From positions 102,313,256 to 102,377,255 of the forward strand of contig OX235271.1 of the NCBI GenBank assembly GCA_944472155.2: a stretch of DNA of 64,000 bases. Reading direction: 5' to 3'. Position numbers and translations under genes: made by a program. Numbering within the stretch: the first letter of the stretch is position 1; each line of letters starts with the position of its first letter. The stretch comes from Trichobilharzia szidati. Taxonomy: Eukaryota > Platyhelminthes > Trematoda > Strigeidida > Schistosomatidae. Under the pieces are notes generated by a model. That model worked only from the letters and a program-made list of their open reading frames with translations, was not told the origin of the DNA and did no database searches. Below, piece by piece: positions 10,974-21,668 of this stretch.

Positions 10974-12926
10974 CTACCAGCAGTTGTGATCTTTTAGACG
11001 GGCTAGGGTGGACATGTTAATATGTGTTTCTAGGCTTCTTTTGAAACAGTCAGGCTTTTCACAGGATCTAATCTCAGAGGGTAGTTGGTTCCAAAGTTTG
11101 CAATATTTAATGGTGAAAAAGTTAGCTCTAGTGGTGAGTTTATGGGTGTTAACCTTGAGAACGTAGTCATGGTTGCGTAGTTCATACGATTTAAGATTAG
11201 CCCATGTTATGGATGAGTCACTGTTACAGTGCTTTCTTATAACTTTGAATAAGAGAAACAAGTTGCACTTCACTCTCCTTAACCATAGGGGTTCTAAGTC
11301 CAGTCGAATACATCTGTCGAGGCATTCTATTTGCTGATCATAGCCTAATATGAGTTTCGTCAGGAATCTTTGGACACTTTCAACTTTTTTCCTGTCTGCT
11401 GATTTAAAGCTACTGTATAATTGGGCACAGTATTCAAGTTTGGGGCGAATACATATCTTATATATAGCCAATCTGGCTTCTGGAGTGTAAAAGTTGCGTA
11501 GCACAAAGCCGGTGAGACGTTTACAATCACATACCACCTTATTTGCATGTTCAGTAAAGGTAAGATCTGAGTATGTTACACCGAGATCTTTGACGGTGTT
11601 CGTGTTTGAGACAAGGTCACCGTACATGTAAAGACACATGTTAGGTTTCCAACGTCCGAAGTATGTTATCCCAGACTTAGCTGGATTGAACGTCAACTGC
11701 CACTTTTCGCTCCAGTTACATAGACTATTTAGGTCTTGTTGGATTTTACTAGCAATATTTATATCATTAAAGTCGAAATCATACACAACTTTGAGGTCAT
11801 CTGCAGAGAGGTACGGCTTGCCATACTTGATCACAGAGACAATATCATTTATGAATACAATGAATAGGGTAGGAGCAAGAGCGCTACCTTGTATCACGCC
11901 GCTGGTTATTGGTTTGGATGTAGATAAGTGATGGTTGATTTGAACCAACTGTTCTCTTCCTGCTAGAAAGGAAGTTATCCACTCGAGTAGCCTTCCACTT
12001 ATTCCATAAGATAGGAGTTTCAATATGAGTCTCTTATGTGGGACCTTATCAAAAGCTTTCCTAACATCTAGAAATAGTGTTGCTGCCGAACGACCTTTGT
12101 CTACACATTCAGTTATGTGGTCGAAATAATCTAACTGGCAAGTGATGCACGACCTTCTAGTTAAGAAACCGTATTGGAAAGGGGATGTTAGGTCATTCGA
12201 AAGCAAAAACTGAAGAATTTGCTTCTTTACAATCTTTTCCATCACACGTGAAACCACGGAGGTGATGTTGATGGGGCGGTAGTTATCTATGTCCGCTGTA
12301 GGTCCGGTTTTGTGAATGGGTACAACGTAAGATTTCTTCCAGCTAATTGGATATGTTCCACCCCTTAGCGAATTTGAAAATATCTTGAGGAGAAGTAGGT
12401 TCATGTCATTTCCACCATTTTTTAAGAGGACGGAAGACATTGCATCTGGGCCGGGGGTATTAGTAAGCTTAAGAGTTGCGATAGCTTTATCGATTTCTTG
12501 GGCGTTGAAGACTACATCGCTTAAACACTTTTCTGTTTTACGAGGGAAATCAATATCCTGGTCATTTTCTAGAGTGTATAGTTTGGCAAAGTGCGTGCTA
12601 AACACCCCACATATATCCTCAGCATTTTCGTGAGTGATGCCGCCTACGTGTATTATTTTTGGATATGTTGATTTGGAGTTTGTTAACCTATTTTTGAAGA
12701 GTTTGGCTATTTCTCCAGTGTTATGTAGCGACTGAATGGCCCGCGTTTCTTTATTCCTAAGACTTGGAGTTTTCAAATCATAGATTTCAATGAGGATTGT
12801 TTTGATAGCGATTAACGATGATAAGTCGTCATGTCTGTAGTAACTTAACGAATGCTTCGTCAAACTTCTTCTTAATGATAATGGAATAAAATCATCTTGA
12901 GGGATTTTGAATTTAATCAATTTCAC
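10974..12926 (-). pseudogene. LINE reverse transcriptase (650-aa open frame)
   Basis: The frame covers the linker, the RT and the C-terminal tail. Motifs include NYRPINITSVVSRVMEKIV, FLDVRKAFDKVPHKRL (first catalytic Asp), SGVIQGSALAPTLFIV and PYLSADDLKV. In the last, the usual Tyr of YADD has become Ser while both Asp are kept. The tail has RPKLEYCAQLYSS and LWNQLPSEIRSC. It is in the same frame as the EN piece 13065-13493, so one or more in-frame stops between them, not a frameshift, separate the two. RT is readable but the element as a whole is broken. Confidence 0.8.
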
Positions 12927-13064
12927 AGGCCCTATGACATCATTAACAGACTGTATATTGTCATAGAAATTTTTAAGAACTTACTCTAAGGAGTCATTAT
13001 TAAACTAGGAATCCCAATTAGAGTATCTAATCAAGTCCTGATACAGGTCCCAATCAACATGTGT

Positions 13065-13493
13065 TTATAGTCTTAAAGGGGTCCGACTAACTTCGTTTCT
13101 GTGTGTAGTTTCTGGAGAAATGTTAAACGAATATGCTACTGTTTTATGATCGCTACCAGGGAATTCATGTCCCACATGTATGGTAGATGGTGCTACGTTT
13201 ATCGTAAATATAAGATCGGACCTTGTGAGTACATTTATATGTTGCGACCACCCTCCTGTAATGATGGAATTAAGAAGATTATCATACCTCGAGGGTCCCC
13301 GAAGTGTACTCCATGATATATCAGGCAAATTGAAGTCACCTCCAATTATATTATAACTGAAGGGAAGATTGGATGCAACATTAAATAAGTTCCTGAGTAC
13401 GTTATCGTATTCGCGGTTTGATGATGGCGGTCGGTATACACAACCTATAAGGATAGGTTCACTTCTGAGAACTGCTGCCACTTTTTGATCCAA
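13065..13493 (-). pseudogene. LINE endonuclease domain, N-terminally truncated
   Basis: The 142 codons include GCVYRPPSS, IIGGDFNLPDISW and GSDHKTV, the central and C-terminal motifs of the LINE apurinic-type endonuclease. The N-terminal part carrying the metal-binding Asn and catalytic Glu (NARSL, TETWL) is missing. The open frame stops where homology jumps to an RT fragment at 13495. It cannot act as a nuclease. Confidence 0.75.
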
Positions 13494-13494
13494 T

Positions 13495-13860
13495 CACTAA
13501 GACTGCTTAATCCCGTTGGATTTTACTTCCGGTACCCATGTCTGTATAACTAGTGCTGGATTTTGACCAATTGTTCTTCTCTCGCTAGAAAAAATTTATC
13601 AATTAAGAAAGTTTCCGCTTGTTTCATAGGATTGGAGTTTTGTCAGGAGTCTGATATATGGTACTTTGTCGAAAGTTTTTCTAACACCGAGAAATAGTGT
13701 GGCCGCTGAATTCATAGTTTGCGCACGTAAGGTAGAAATATATGGTTTCAGTTTCTTCCTTAAAAAATATGGGGCTATCGCACGTGCGTCGCATAATTTT
13801 TTGACTAATTTGTGTTGCCTTCACCACTGGGTAATGCTGCAGATTGTCCTAGCTGGGCTT
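13495..13860 (-). mobile_element. LINE reverse-transcriptase fragment, decayed
   Basis: On the plus strand, TTGGATTTTACT and the words around AAATAGTGTGGCCGCTGAA match 11735-12100, the RT region of the LINE just to the left, with many substitutions and a deletion between the two matching parts. The orientation is the same. It lies immediately 5' of the truncated EN, so RT sequence sits where the EN start should be. Confidence 0.65.
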
Positions 13861-14596
13861 AAATTCATTTCGGGAGTGGAAACCGGATGACCAGCATCTG
13901 ACCTTGCACTGTGTCAGTGGCTCCAAAAAATAATCAAACGGACCGATAGCTACTAAAAGGCTTCATGCCCGTTTGACTCCAAATGGACACTAATGTCCCT
14001 CATGTGACAGTTCTAGACTATCACTCTGAAGGATACTACCTTTTTCAGCCAGTATCGTGACAAATGTCACTGAGAAAATAAGTGCATGTTGATACCGTTC
14101 TGAAGAAGCTGCTTATCATAATCTTTTGTTCCCGTTCTTCCGTTCAGGAAATTCCCTGAATACCAAATTTAACACAGCTCCTTGCGAACTGCTAAGTGTG
14201 CATGTTTCTCTTGTGAGTTTTCTACATTTCACCTGTAGTCTCAGTTGCACGATGTTCAGCGACCACAAACTACAGAAACAAGCCTTTTGAACAACTAGGG
14301 GCAAATATTCTTAGTATGCATAACGTTGCAAGGGATAAGAAAGAGACGTGAATCCGGTCGATTTTCAGCTATTTCGCCTTCAACAGACTTACTAATATGT
14401 ATTGGTGGAGATCAAACAAAAAATGTTCGCAAATAACTGGAATTTTTTGGGAACAACAGGGCTGTCGCTGCAATGTGCATTAGTTATTTCACTCCGTGTC
14501 TTCTACATACCATCGTAAACTGAATATACCCTTGAAAAGTCATGTGATTTATATCCGTTTCACTCATTAAAAAATCCATGGTAACCATTGTAAGCA
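13861..14596. other. Non-coding spacer
   Basis: No recognisable gene or repeat. It ends at the 4-bp duplication GATA (14597-14600) flanking the outer gypsy element. Confidence 0.45.
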
Positions 14597-14600
14597 GATA

Positions 14601-15082
14601 TGTAGGGCAGTGTCTAGAGCTAGTTCATTAACATAACAAATATTCGAATAAAAATCCGAGTCAATGAGAGTACAATGCAACAATATATTATCAAAATGCA
14701 GTAATGAGTGATACGAACTAATAGGTTACTCGGATATGTTGTTAAAGTCCACTGCTATAAATTATATATATAATCCACGGACGCGTTGACTGTTGGAATC
14801 GAGCCTACTGGTAGAAGCTGTGTTCCGGTTGTAGAGTTGTCTTTGGATAAGGATAATAGGTTCCTGCAATAAATCCAAAGTATACAACACGGTTTGAGCG
14901 GAGTGAGTAGACAGAAATGACCAGAGAGAAGGCGAAGCTACCAACAGTATATTGTATTTCAAATTGAACTCGGAAGTTATATATATTTAAACATAAATCG
15001 TTTTAAACAAGAGTCGTGTACAATGTTTCTAATTTCAACATCTAACCAAAAAGTGTACAATCATATGGTTACGTACTCCACA
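14601..15082 (-). repeat. Outer element 3' LTR
   Basis: Starts TGTAGGGCAG and ends GTACTCCACA on the plus strand (TG...CA ends). It is the same length as its partner at 25218-25699 and differs at scattered positions. The polypurine tract follows directly at 15083. Confidence 0.9.
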
Positions 15083-15096
15083 CGGCTTCCCCCTAG
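15083..15096 (-). promoter_or_regulatory. Outer element polypurine tract
   Basis: The minus strand reads CTAGGGGGAAGCCG immediately before the 3' LTR, the position where second-strand DNA synthesis is primed. The inner element has a matching tract. Between this tract and the pol end near 15575 lies about 480 bp of AT-rich non-coding sequence. Confidence 0.75.
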
Positions 15097-15564
15097 ACGT
15101 CCGGAGAGACCACCGGAGACTCACTGTTAGTGAAGTTAATGATAACAATAATGACCATTTTTAGGATAAAAATAATGGTAAATAATAACATCCATGTGAG
15201 CAAAATAAAAGGTATCTGAACCGTGTTAAGTTTGAACGCGTTTACAGATAGTTCAACAACAAAAACTGAAATAGAATTTCATGTCAATTAATTGAGGTCA
15301 GTTTCTCGTTGCACAAATCATAAAACAGAGATTTTTAATGTATAAACAAAGATATCTATGTATACAGTCATTAAAGGGAGGAAACAAGAAATGGATTGAA
15401 AATGAATCGTTTCTGAAAAACGTGATGCCTGTTTTGTAGCTGAGGTACATATAAATAAGTAAATAATAGTGATAATTAGCTTTTATAGTAACGGTGACAT
15501 CAAGGTGTACGAAGAGATAGTAATATTCATAATAATAATATGTCTAAACATTAAAAAAATGTAA

Positions 15565-16139
15565 TTAATTGTTTTTATCAGTCCACAAAATGAACGTAGC
15601 GAGCCGGTTTACTGGTTTGTCGACCACTACGTGTTTGATATGGAGGGTGAAGAATACTTGGTGCCGTTGGAGTGGAATCAAATGTCTGATTACTTGGTTG
15701 TGCAGTTGTCGATATAGCTTCAAAATCGCTGTATGTGTGGGCTGGTTTGATTTGATCAATAGAAATAGTCTCCCGTTTTCCATTCTTGTTCACTGTAAAG
15801 TGTTTGTCTGAACGTTTAATAACTTGGAAGGGACCTTCATATGGCGGTTGTAATCCTTTTCTGATGGCGTCGACTCGAACAAAGACGAATTTGCAAGTTT
15901 CCAGATGTTTGTTGATCTGATCTCATCGGGGAGATTGTCGAAGTGCTGTTGGTTGTAGTTGAAGCATTTGTCTAGTTAGTCGGTTAGTGAGGTCAGCAAT
16001 GTTCACGTCCGTCGAATCGGCTGAGGAAACTAGCTGTCCAGGCAAGGTTAGGTTGGTGCCGTAAACGAGTTCAGCCGATGTACATCCTAAATCTTCTTTG
16101 ATAGTAAAATCAGAGGTAAGTATTCACTCCACTTAGATG
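15565..16139 (-). pseudogene. Outer element pol, distal part (integrase C-terminus)
   Basis: Minus-strand reading from 16139 starts with SKWSEYLPL, continuing the integrase cut at 21669. It ends with TISIDQIKPAHTYSDFE and TRSGRQTSKPARYVHFVD, the SH3-like C-terminal region and proline-rich tail of this integrase type, stopping near 15575. Frame breaks lie between. It is separated from the rest of its gene by the 5529-bp inner element. Confidence 0.8.
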
Positions 16140-16601
16140 TGTGGTGAACCTTTTGCTCTGTTAGCTTATTAACCCAAATTCAAATAGAAAACAAAATACC
16201 AAATCAATTGAGTTTACGGGAAGAATATATTAAAGTTTTGTTACTTGGGTTTACAAAGATCCAAATTCCACAATAAACGTAATGGAGTCCAGAAGTGCTG
16301 CGGGAAGACTGCCCCAGTTCTAATTCTCCAGAGTTGACGTTGCCGGAGGTCGACCAAAGTGCGTAGGAGGAGGCTACGGTGATCCTGCAAAAATTCGAGA
16401 TAGAAAGCAGGTTGTTATAATTGATCGACGGCAGTTGAGATGGTGGAGAAGACGGAGAGTCGAAGGCAGAATTATATATTTATTTAAAACTTGAGGGAAG
16501 TTCAAAGTACAGAGTTTTTGGTTAAAACAAAGTAGTGTACAATATGTTCATTTTTTACATAATAGTAAAATTTGGATAAGTTTATTTTTGAGGACTCCAC
16601 A
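16140..16601 (-). repeat. Inner element 3' LTR
   Basis: Plus-strand ends TGTGGTGAAC and GGACTCCACA. It pairs with 21207-21668; the differences seen are GAA versus GGA near the start and CCC versus CTC in the middle. Length is identical (462 bp). Confidence 0.93.
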
Positions 16602-16615
16602 GGGCTCCCCCTCTT
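16602..16615 (-). promoter_or_regulatory. Inner element polypurine tract
   Basis: The minus strand reads AAGAGGGGGAGCCC directly upstream of the 3' LTR. It corresponds in position and core (AGGGGGA) to the outer element's tract at 15083-15096. Confidence 0.75.
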
Positions 16616-17067
16616 AGAGGTCCGGAGGACCATCAGTACTGTCCTCGTGGACGATTACATGAATATAAGCAATATAAATAATGGGTAATGTCAACAATAA
16701 GGGCAACAACAAAAAATAACATCAACAACAATAAGGATACAAAATTAGATCAGGGTGTACGGAATGCATCCGTGTTGTATAAAGTTTAGCACATGCAGGC
16801 AGGAATTTAGAAGAAAAAAATATCAAAACTTGCTATAATTTTAAAGAAAAAATTTATGTATATAATAAACCATGAAATGTTCGTTAGCATTTGCAAAATT
16901 CATATATAAATAGATATATACAAATACTTGGTGAATGCGTGTGCTTGCAGCACAGTTAACGAACAGTAAACAATAATAATAGTAAATATTTATGGTTATA
17001 ATGAAATGAATGTCGACAACAATAATAATAAGTATGTCTAAATGAGGTTACGTACTTTTTTTTAATG

Positions 17068-20000
17068 TCAGTCAACAAAATGAACATAGCGGGCAGGTTT
17101 ACAGATCTGCCGTCCACTGCGTGTCTGTACAGGGGGAAGTGTGAAGAGCGGGAGAGTTGGAGTTGCATTGACTTTCTGATTGTTTACTGGTGCCGGCGTT
17201 GCTAGTGTTTCATATTCGCTGTCGGTGTACGCTGGTTTAAGACGATCGATAGAAACAGTCTCAGGTTTACCATGATTATTCAGCGTGAAGTATTTATCTG
17301 TGCGTTTAAGTACTAGAAAAGGACCTTCATATGGATGTTGCAAACCTTTTCTAATGGCGTCGACGCGAACAAATACAAATCTGCAAGTGAGTAGATTCTT
17401 ACTAACTTGAGCTTTCTGAAGTGATTGGCGAGGGGCTACTGGTCAAAGCTGGAGCATTTGCTGGGTAAGGCAGTTGGTGAAGTCGGAGATATTTACTTCA
17501 GTTGAATCATTAGACGGAACTAACTGACCAGGCAACGTGAGGGTAGTACCATACACAAGTTGAGCTGGTGTACATCCCAAATCTTCTTTGACAGTTGATC
17601 GGATACTGAGAAGAACTAACGGTAGGTGTTCACTCCACTTAGATGAGTCAGCTTGTGCCATTAATGAGCTTTTCAGTTGTCGATGGAAACGTTCCACCAG
17701 ACCATTCACTGCAGGATGATAAGCTGTAGTGGAGATATGGTTCACTCCAAGGAGTCTCGTATACTCTCGAAACAGAGTTGATTGAAATTGAGCTCCTCGG
17801 TCTGTTGTAATCGTTGTTGGTACTCCGTAGTTTGACACCCAACGATCTAAGAAAACCAAGGCGGTATTTTCTGCAGATATGTCGTTGAGTGGACAGGCAA
17901 TAGCCCATCGGGTAAATCGATCAATGGCAGTAAGTATATGAGTAAATCCTCTGGATGGCGGTGATGGTCCAATAATATCTATGTGCACGTGTTGGAATCG
18001 TCTATCCGGTAAACTGAACTGCTTTGGAGGTGTAACGGTATGATGATGCACCTTGGATCTTTGACATTGCAAGCACTGGTGGGCCCATTTCCGAATATCG
18101 GAGTTCATCTTGGGCCAAACAAAACGTTCGCTGATCAACTTGACCGTAGCACGTATACCAGGATGAGACAAGGAATGCAGATGTTCAAACAATGGTTTTC
18201 GACAACTTAGTGGGACAAAAGGTCTATGAACGCCAGTTGAAACATCGCAGACGATGGTTGTATCAGACAGAGGAATAGGTACGTCCTGCAACTGTAGGGA
18301 GGAGTTTCGTCTGCAAGAATGAAGTTCGGCGTCATTTTTCTGCAGCTTGGCTATATTGTCTTAGCTAATATCTATCGAAGATAGGTGATTAACGTCACAT
18401 CGAGATAAAGAATCAGCTACGATATTGGAATCTCCTTTGATGAACTGGATGTCTGTTGAGAATTGTGAGATGTAATCCAGTTGTCTGGCTTCCCTCGGAG
18501 AGTGTCTATCCAACGAAGTGGTGAAAGCGTAGCAGAGAGGCTTATGGTCCGTTAAGATAGTAAAATGTCTACCTTGTAGTAGGAAGCTGAAATGTTTTAC
18601 TGCTAGGTAGATGGCTAACAGTTCTCTGCTAAATGTGCTGTAACGAGTTTGTGCAGGTTCCAACTTTTTGGAGAAGAAAGCAAGTGGAGTGGTGTCATTA
18701 TTGAGCTTTTGTTGTAAAACTGCTCCCACTGCTACCTGCGATGCATCTGTACATAAAATGAGTGAAGCTTCTGGATTGATATGTGACAACATTACGACGT
18801 TGGATAAGGCATATTTTGCGTTATAAAATGCTGCTTTTGCTTCTTCAGACCACTGAAATTTCTTTGAATTGCGTCTAAGTAGGCCGGTCAGTGGCTGAAC
18901 TATGGAGGCACATGATGGAATAAAACGTCGGTAGAAGTTGAACATCCCGAGAAAACGTCTAAGTTTCTTTAAGGAATCAGGTTCGGGAAAGTTCTTAATA
19001 GCTTCTATCTTATCTTCGGTAGGTCTGATGCCTTCGGCAGTTATTCGATGTCCTAAAAATTCGATGGATGGGGAACCAAAAATACATTTCTTTGGATTGA
19101 TCACAACTCCAAATTGTTCAAATCTTTGAAATAACAAGCTTAAGTGTTCCATATGTTCTTCCATCGATGGGCTGGCAATTAAGACATTGTCGATATATAC
19201 AAAGACAAAATCAAGACCTTGGGTAACTTGGTCCATAAAACGCTGAAATGTTTGCGCGGCATTCTTTAGACCGAAAGGCATTCTCAAGAATTCGAATAAA
19301 CCAAAAGGTGTGATAATTGCTGTTTTTGGAGTGTCTTCTGGAGCGACTGGTATTTGATGATATGCTCTAACCAAGTCAACTTTGGTAAAAATAGTCCTTC
19401 CATGTAACGTCAAGGAGAAGTCGTGGAGATGAGGTATAGGATAACGGTCTGGTACCGTAGCGTTATTCAGAGCGCGATAATCTCCACATGGTCGCCAGTC
19501 GTGATTACTTTTGGGAACCATATGCATAGGTGAAGACCATGGACTGTTGGATGGTCGGATGATGCCCAATTGCATCATGTGTTCGAATTCAGCTTTGGCT
19601 GCTGCTAACTTGTCGGGTGGTAGTCGACGAGGACGTGCTCTGACGGGTTGACCAGTTGTGACAATTTTATGCGTGACAGAATGAGGAACATCTTCGATAT
19701 TATAAGATGGCTTTAAAATTTTTGGGAAACGATGCAGTAATGCAGAAAACATGCAGTCATCTGGCTTCTCGATGCATATGTTATAAACAGAGTAGTTTGA
19801 GATGATTCCGTGGACTTGAAGTTGGGTGTAGTTATCAATCAGCTTTTTCGTGTTGACATCAACCAGCAGATTGAAATTGCTTAAAAAATCGGCACCCAAT
19901 ATGGCATGACTAACGTCAGCTACTATGAATATCCATGTAAATCGACGACGTAAACCAAGATCCAAAATAAGTGATTGTTCACCGTAAGTCTGTATGCTAG

Positions 20001-20198
20001 TTTGGTTAGCTGCTCGAAGTGAAAGTTTCGCAGCTGTGCTAGAAGATCGCCTGGAGAGTGAAGGAGGCATTACACTAACTTCGGCTCCTGTGTCTACCAG
20101 GAATAATGTGCCTGTGGTTTTGTCCCTCACGTAGAAAAGGCGGCTTGAATGGTTGCCAGTAACAGCCGTCGCCACCACTGTCTGGCTTGGGAGTTTCC
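17068..20198 (-). pseudogene. Inner element pol: protease, RT, RNase H, integrase
   Basis: One frame runs from the -1 frameshift site at 20193-20199 to about 17066, interrupted by a TAA at 18361-18363 and a TGA near 17440. Protease: [13 protein letters not shown] (active Asp). [25 protein letters not shown], then [11 protein letters not shown], where the second Asp of the usual YIDD is Asn, which should abolish polymerisation. RNase [19 protein letters not shown]. Integrase: zinc-type H and C residues (SHPGIR, CLQC), then HVHIDIIGP, TTDRGAQF and GLVERFHR giving D, D, E. The C-terminal SH3-like segment ends PARYVHFVD. The product would make and insert element DNA if it were functional. Confidence 0.9.
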
Positions 20199-21064
20199 CT
20201 GAGCCTGATTCTCTTCACTTAAGATGCACGGTTTGACACATTTCAGAGCATGACGTCCAAACTTCCTATGATACCAACATATATTACTGTCCCTAGAAGA
20301 CATGCGGGAACGCTGTCGGGAGAGAGATCGTCTATGTGATGGTGACCTTGCTCGTGAACTCCACCTCTGGACTCGTCGATCAGATCTATTTGTTTCCAAC
20401 TTGTCAATCCTTGCCGCTAAGTCTGCAATGGCGGCGAGTATTGGTGTGTCTGCCGTAGGTGTGGACTGAGATGGTGTTGCACTGTCAGATGCAATCTGAC
20501 CTATGGTGTTGTCTGATAAAACATCTACAATACTATCTGCCATGTCGCTTTGTGAGTCTAAATCATACGACTTTCCCGAGATGATTAAAATTTGTTGAAC
20601 GTTCCTGGGTAAACGTTGCAACCACATTTGTCTCAGCACAACCTCATCAACTTTATGGTTTCCTATTAACTGGCGCATATGTCTAAGGAGCTGGGAGGGT
20701 TTACGCGCTCCTAGCTCGCAGCCTGTGAGTAATTGTTGGATCCTCTTCTCGTCTGACAAACTGGTCCGTTGTATAAGAATAGCTTTAAGTTTTTCATATT
20801 GGTTTTCCGTAGGGGGTTTTCGATGAAATCACTGATTTCCGGTAATACTGACGGGGGAAGTTCTGCCAGCACGACGCCATATTTGGCTATCTGAGATTTA
20901 ATACCCCGTGCTTCCAACAACGGCCCGACAACTCCAAACCAAATTCGTGGCTCTGCAAAGCCGTATTGTGGTAGCCGAAAACCAGATATGGCATTTATTG
21001 TGGCCTGTGCCTCGCTGCCAGATCTCTGTTCAGTTGATATACCGGGCTGAGTATGTGACGACAT
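20127..21064 (-). pseudogene. Inner element gag with one frameshift
   Basis: It starts at ATG 21064 (MSSHTQPG), the position matching the outer gag start. The longer open frame back to 21202 is leader sequence. The capsid-like part has EPRIWFGVVGPLL and GIKSQIAKYG. The frame breaks near 20815 in a run of Cs (one base short relative to the outer copy) and resumes at SDEKRIQQLLTGCEL. Near the C-terminus is a basic serine/arginine stretch, then the knuckle CWYHRKFGRHALKCVKPC, spaced C-x2-H-x9-C-x3-C, the CHCC form rather than retroviral CCHC. Gag would package the element RNA. Confidence 0.85.
20155..20199 (-). promoter_or_regulatory. Inner element gag-pol -1 frameshift signal
   Basis: The slippery heptamer GGGAAAC (20199-20193, minus) lies in the gag frame as G GGA AAC, the canonical X XXY YYZ phase. 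After a 6-nt spacer, GCCAGACAG (20186-20178) can pair with CTGT-TA-CTGGC (20165-20155) in a 9-bp stem with a 2-nt bulge and 12-nt loop. Slipping back one base enters the pol frame, which reads KLPSQTV and then the protease. The outer element has the same signal. Confidence 0.8.
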
Positions 21065-21183
21065 TATAGGTGTGAGAATATTGGTACAAAGGGGAATACA
21101 AATATGAGACCACCGACAAAAAATTGCAATGAAAGTACAAAATAGCAAAAATAAGTATATAGATACGTGAAAATAATACGTGT

Positions 21184-21201
21184 TCCAAAACGGGCTCACC
21201 A
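21184..21201 (-). promoter_or_regulatory. Inner element primer binding site
   Basis: Five bases inside the 5' LTR the minus strand reads TGGTGAGCCCGTTTTGG. A TGG start is expected for pairing with a tRNA CCA end. It resembles the tRNA-Trp type site known from CsRn1-like and some avian retroviral elements (TGGTGACCCCG). The tRNA identity is inferred, not shown. Confidence 0.7.
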
Positions 21202-21206
21202 ATTAT

Positions 21207-21668
21207 TGTGGTGGACCTTTTGCTCTGTTAGCTTATTAACCCAAATTCAAATAGAAAACAAAATACCAAATCAATTGAGTTTACGGGAAGAATATATTAA
21301 AGTTTTGTTACTTGGGTTTACAAAGATCCAAATTCCACAATAAACGTAATGGAGTCCAGAAGTGCTGCGGGAAGACTGCTCCAGTTCTAATTCTCCAGAG
21401 TTGACGTTGCCGGAGGTCGACCAAAGTGCGTAGGAGGAGGCTACGGTGATCCTGCAAAAATTCGAGATAGAAAGCAGGTTGTTATAATTGATCGACGGCA
21501 GTTGAGATGGTGGAGAAGACGGAGAGTCGAAGGCAGAATTATATATTTATTTAAAACTTGAGGGAAGTTCAAAGTACAGAGTTTTTGGTTAAAACAAAGT
21601 AGTGTACAATATGTTCATTTTTTACATAATAGTAAAATTTGGATAAGTTTATTTTTGAGGACTCCACA
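21207..21668 (-). repeat. Inner element 5' LTR
   Basis: Identical in length to 16140-16601 and almost identical in sequence. Its outer end is followed by the target duplication GATG. As the 5' LTR it should hold the promoter; no TATA assignment is attempted. Confidence 0.93.

Larger units (their letters stand above)
10920..13493 (-). mobile_element. CR1-like LINE, second family, 5'-truncated
   Basis: A minus-strand element with EN remnant (13493-13065), a gap with stops (13064-12927), RT to the end (12926-10974), and a short 3' region. Its EN domain is cut at 13493, where a separate piece of the same family begins, so the original 5' end is missing. It is related to the plus-strand element at 4.8-9.95 kb but clearly a different family. 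Confidence 0.8.
16140..21668 (-). mobile_element. Inner Ty3/gypsy LTR retrotransposon (CsRn1-like), young insertion
   Basis: 5529 bp with two 462-bp LTRs (16140-16601, 21207-21668) that differ at only two positions I could find, and GATG duplicated at 16136-16139 and 21669-21672. Order on the minus strand: 5' LTR, primer site, gag, -1 frameshift site, protease, RT, RNase H, integrase, about 450 bp of non-coding sequence, polypurine tract, 3' LTR. Despite near-identical LTRs, gag has a frameshift, pol has two stops and the RT catalytic box is altered. It inserted into the integrase gene of a related older element. Confidence 0.93.
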
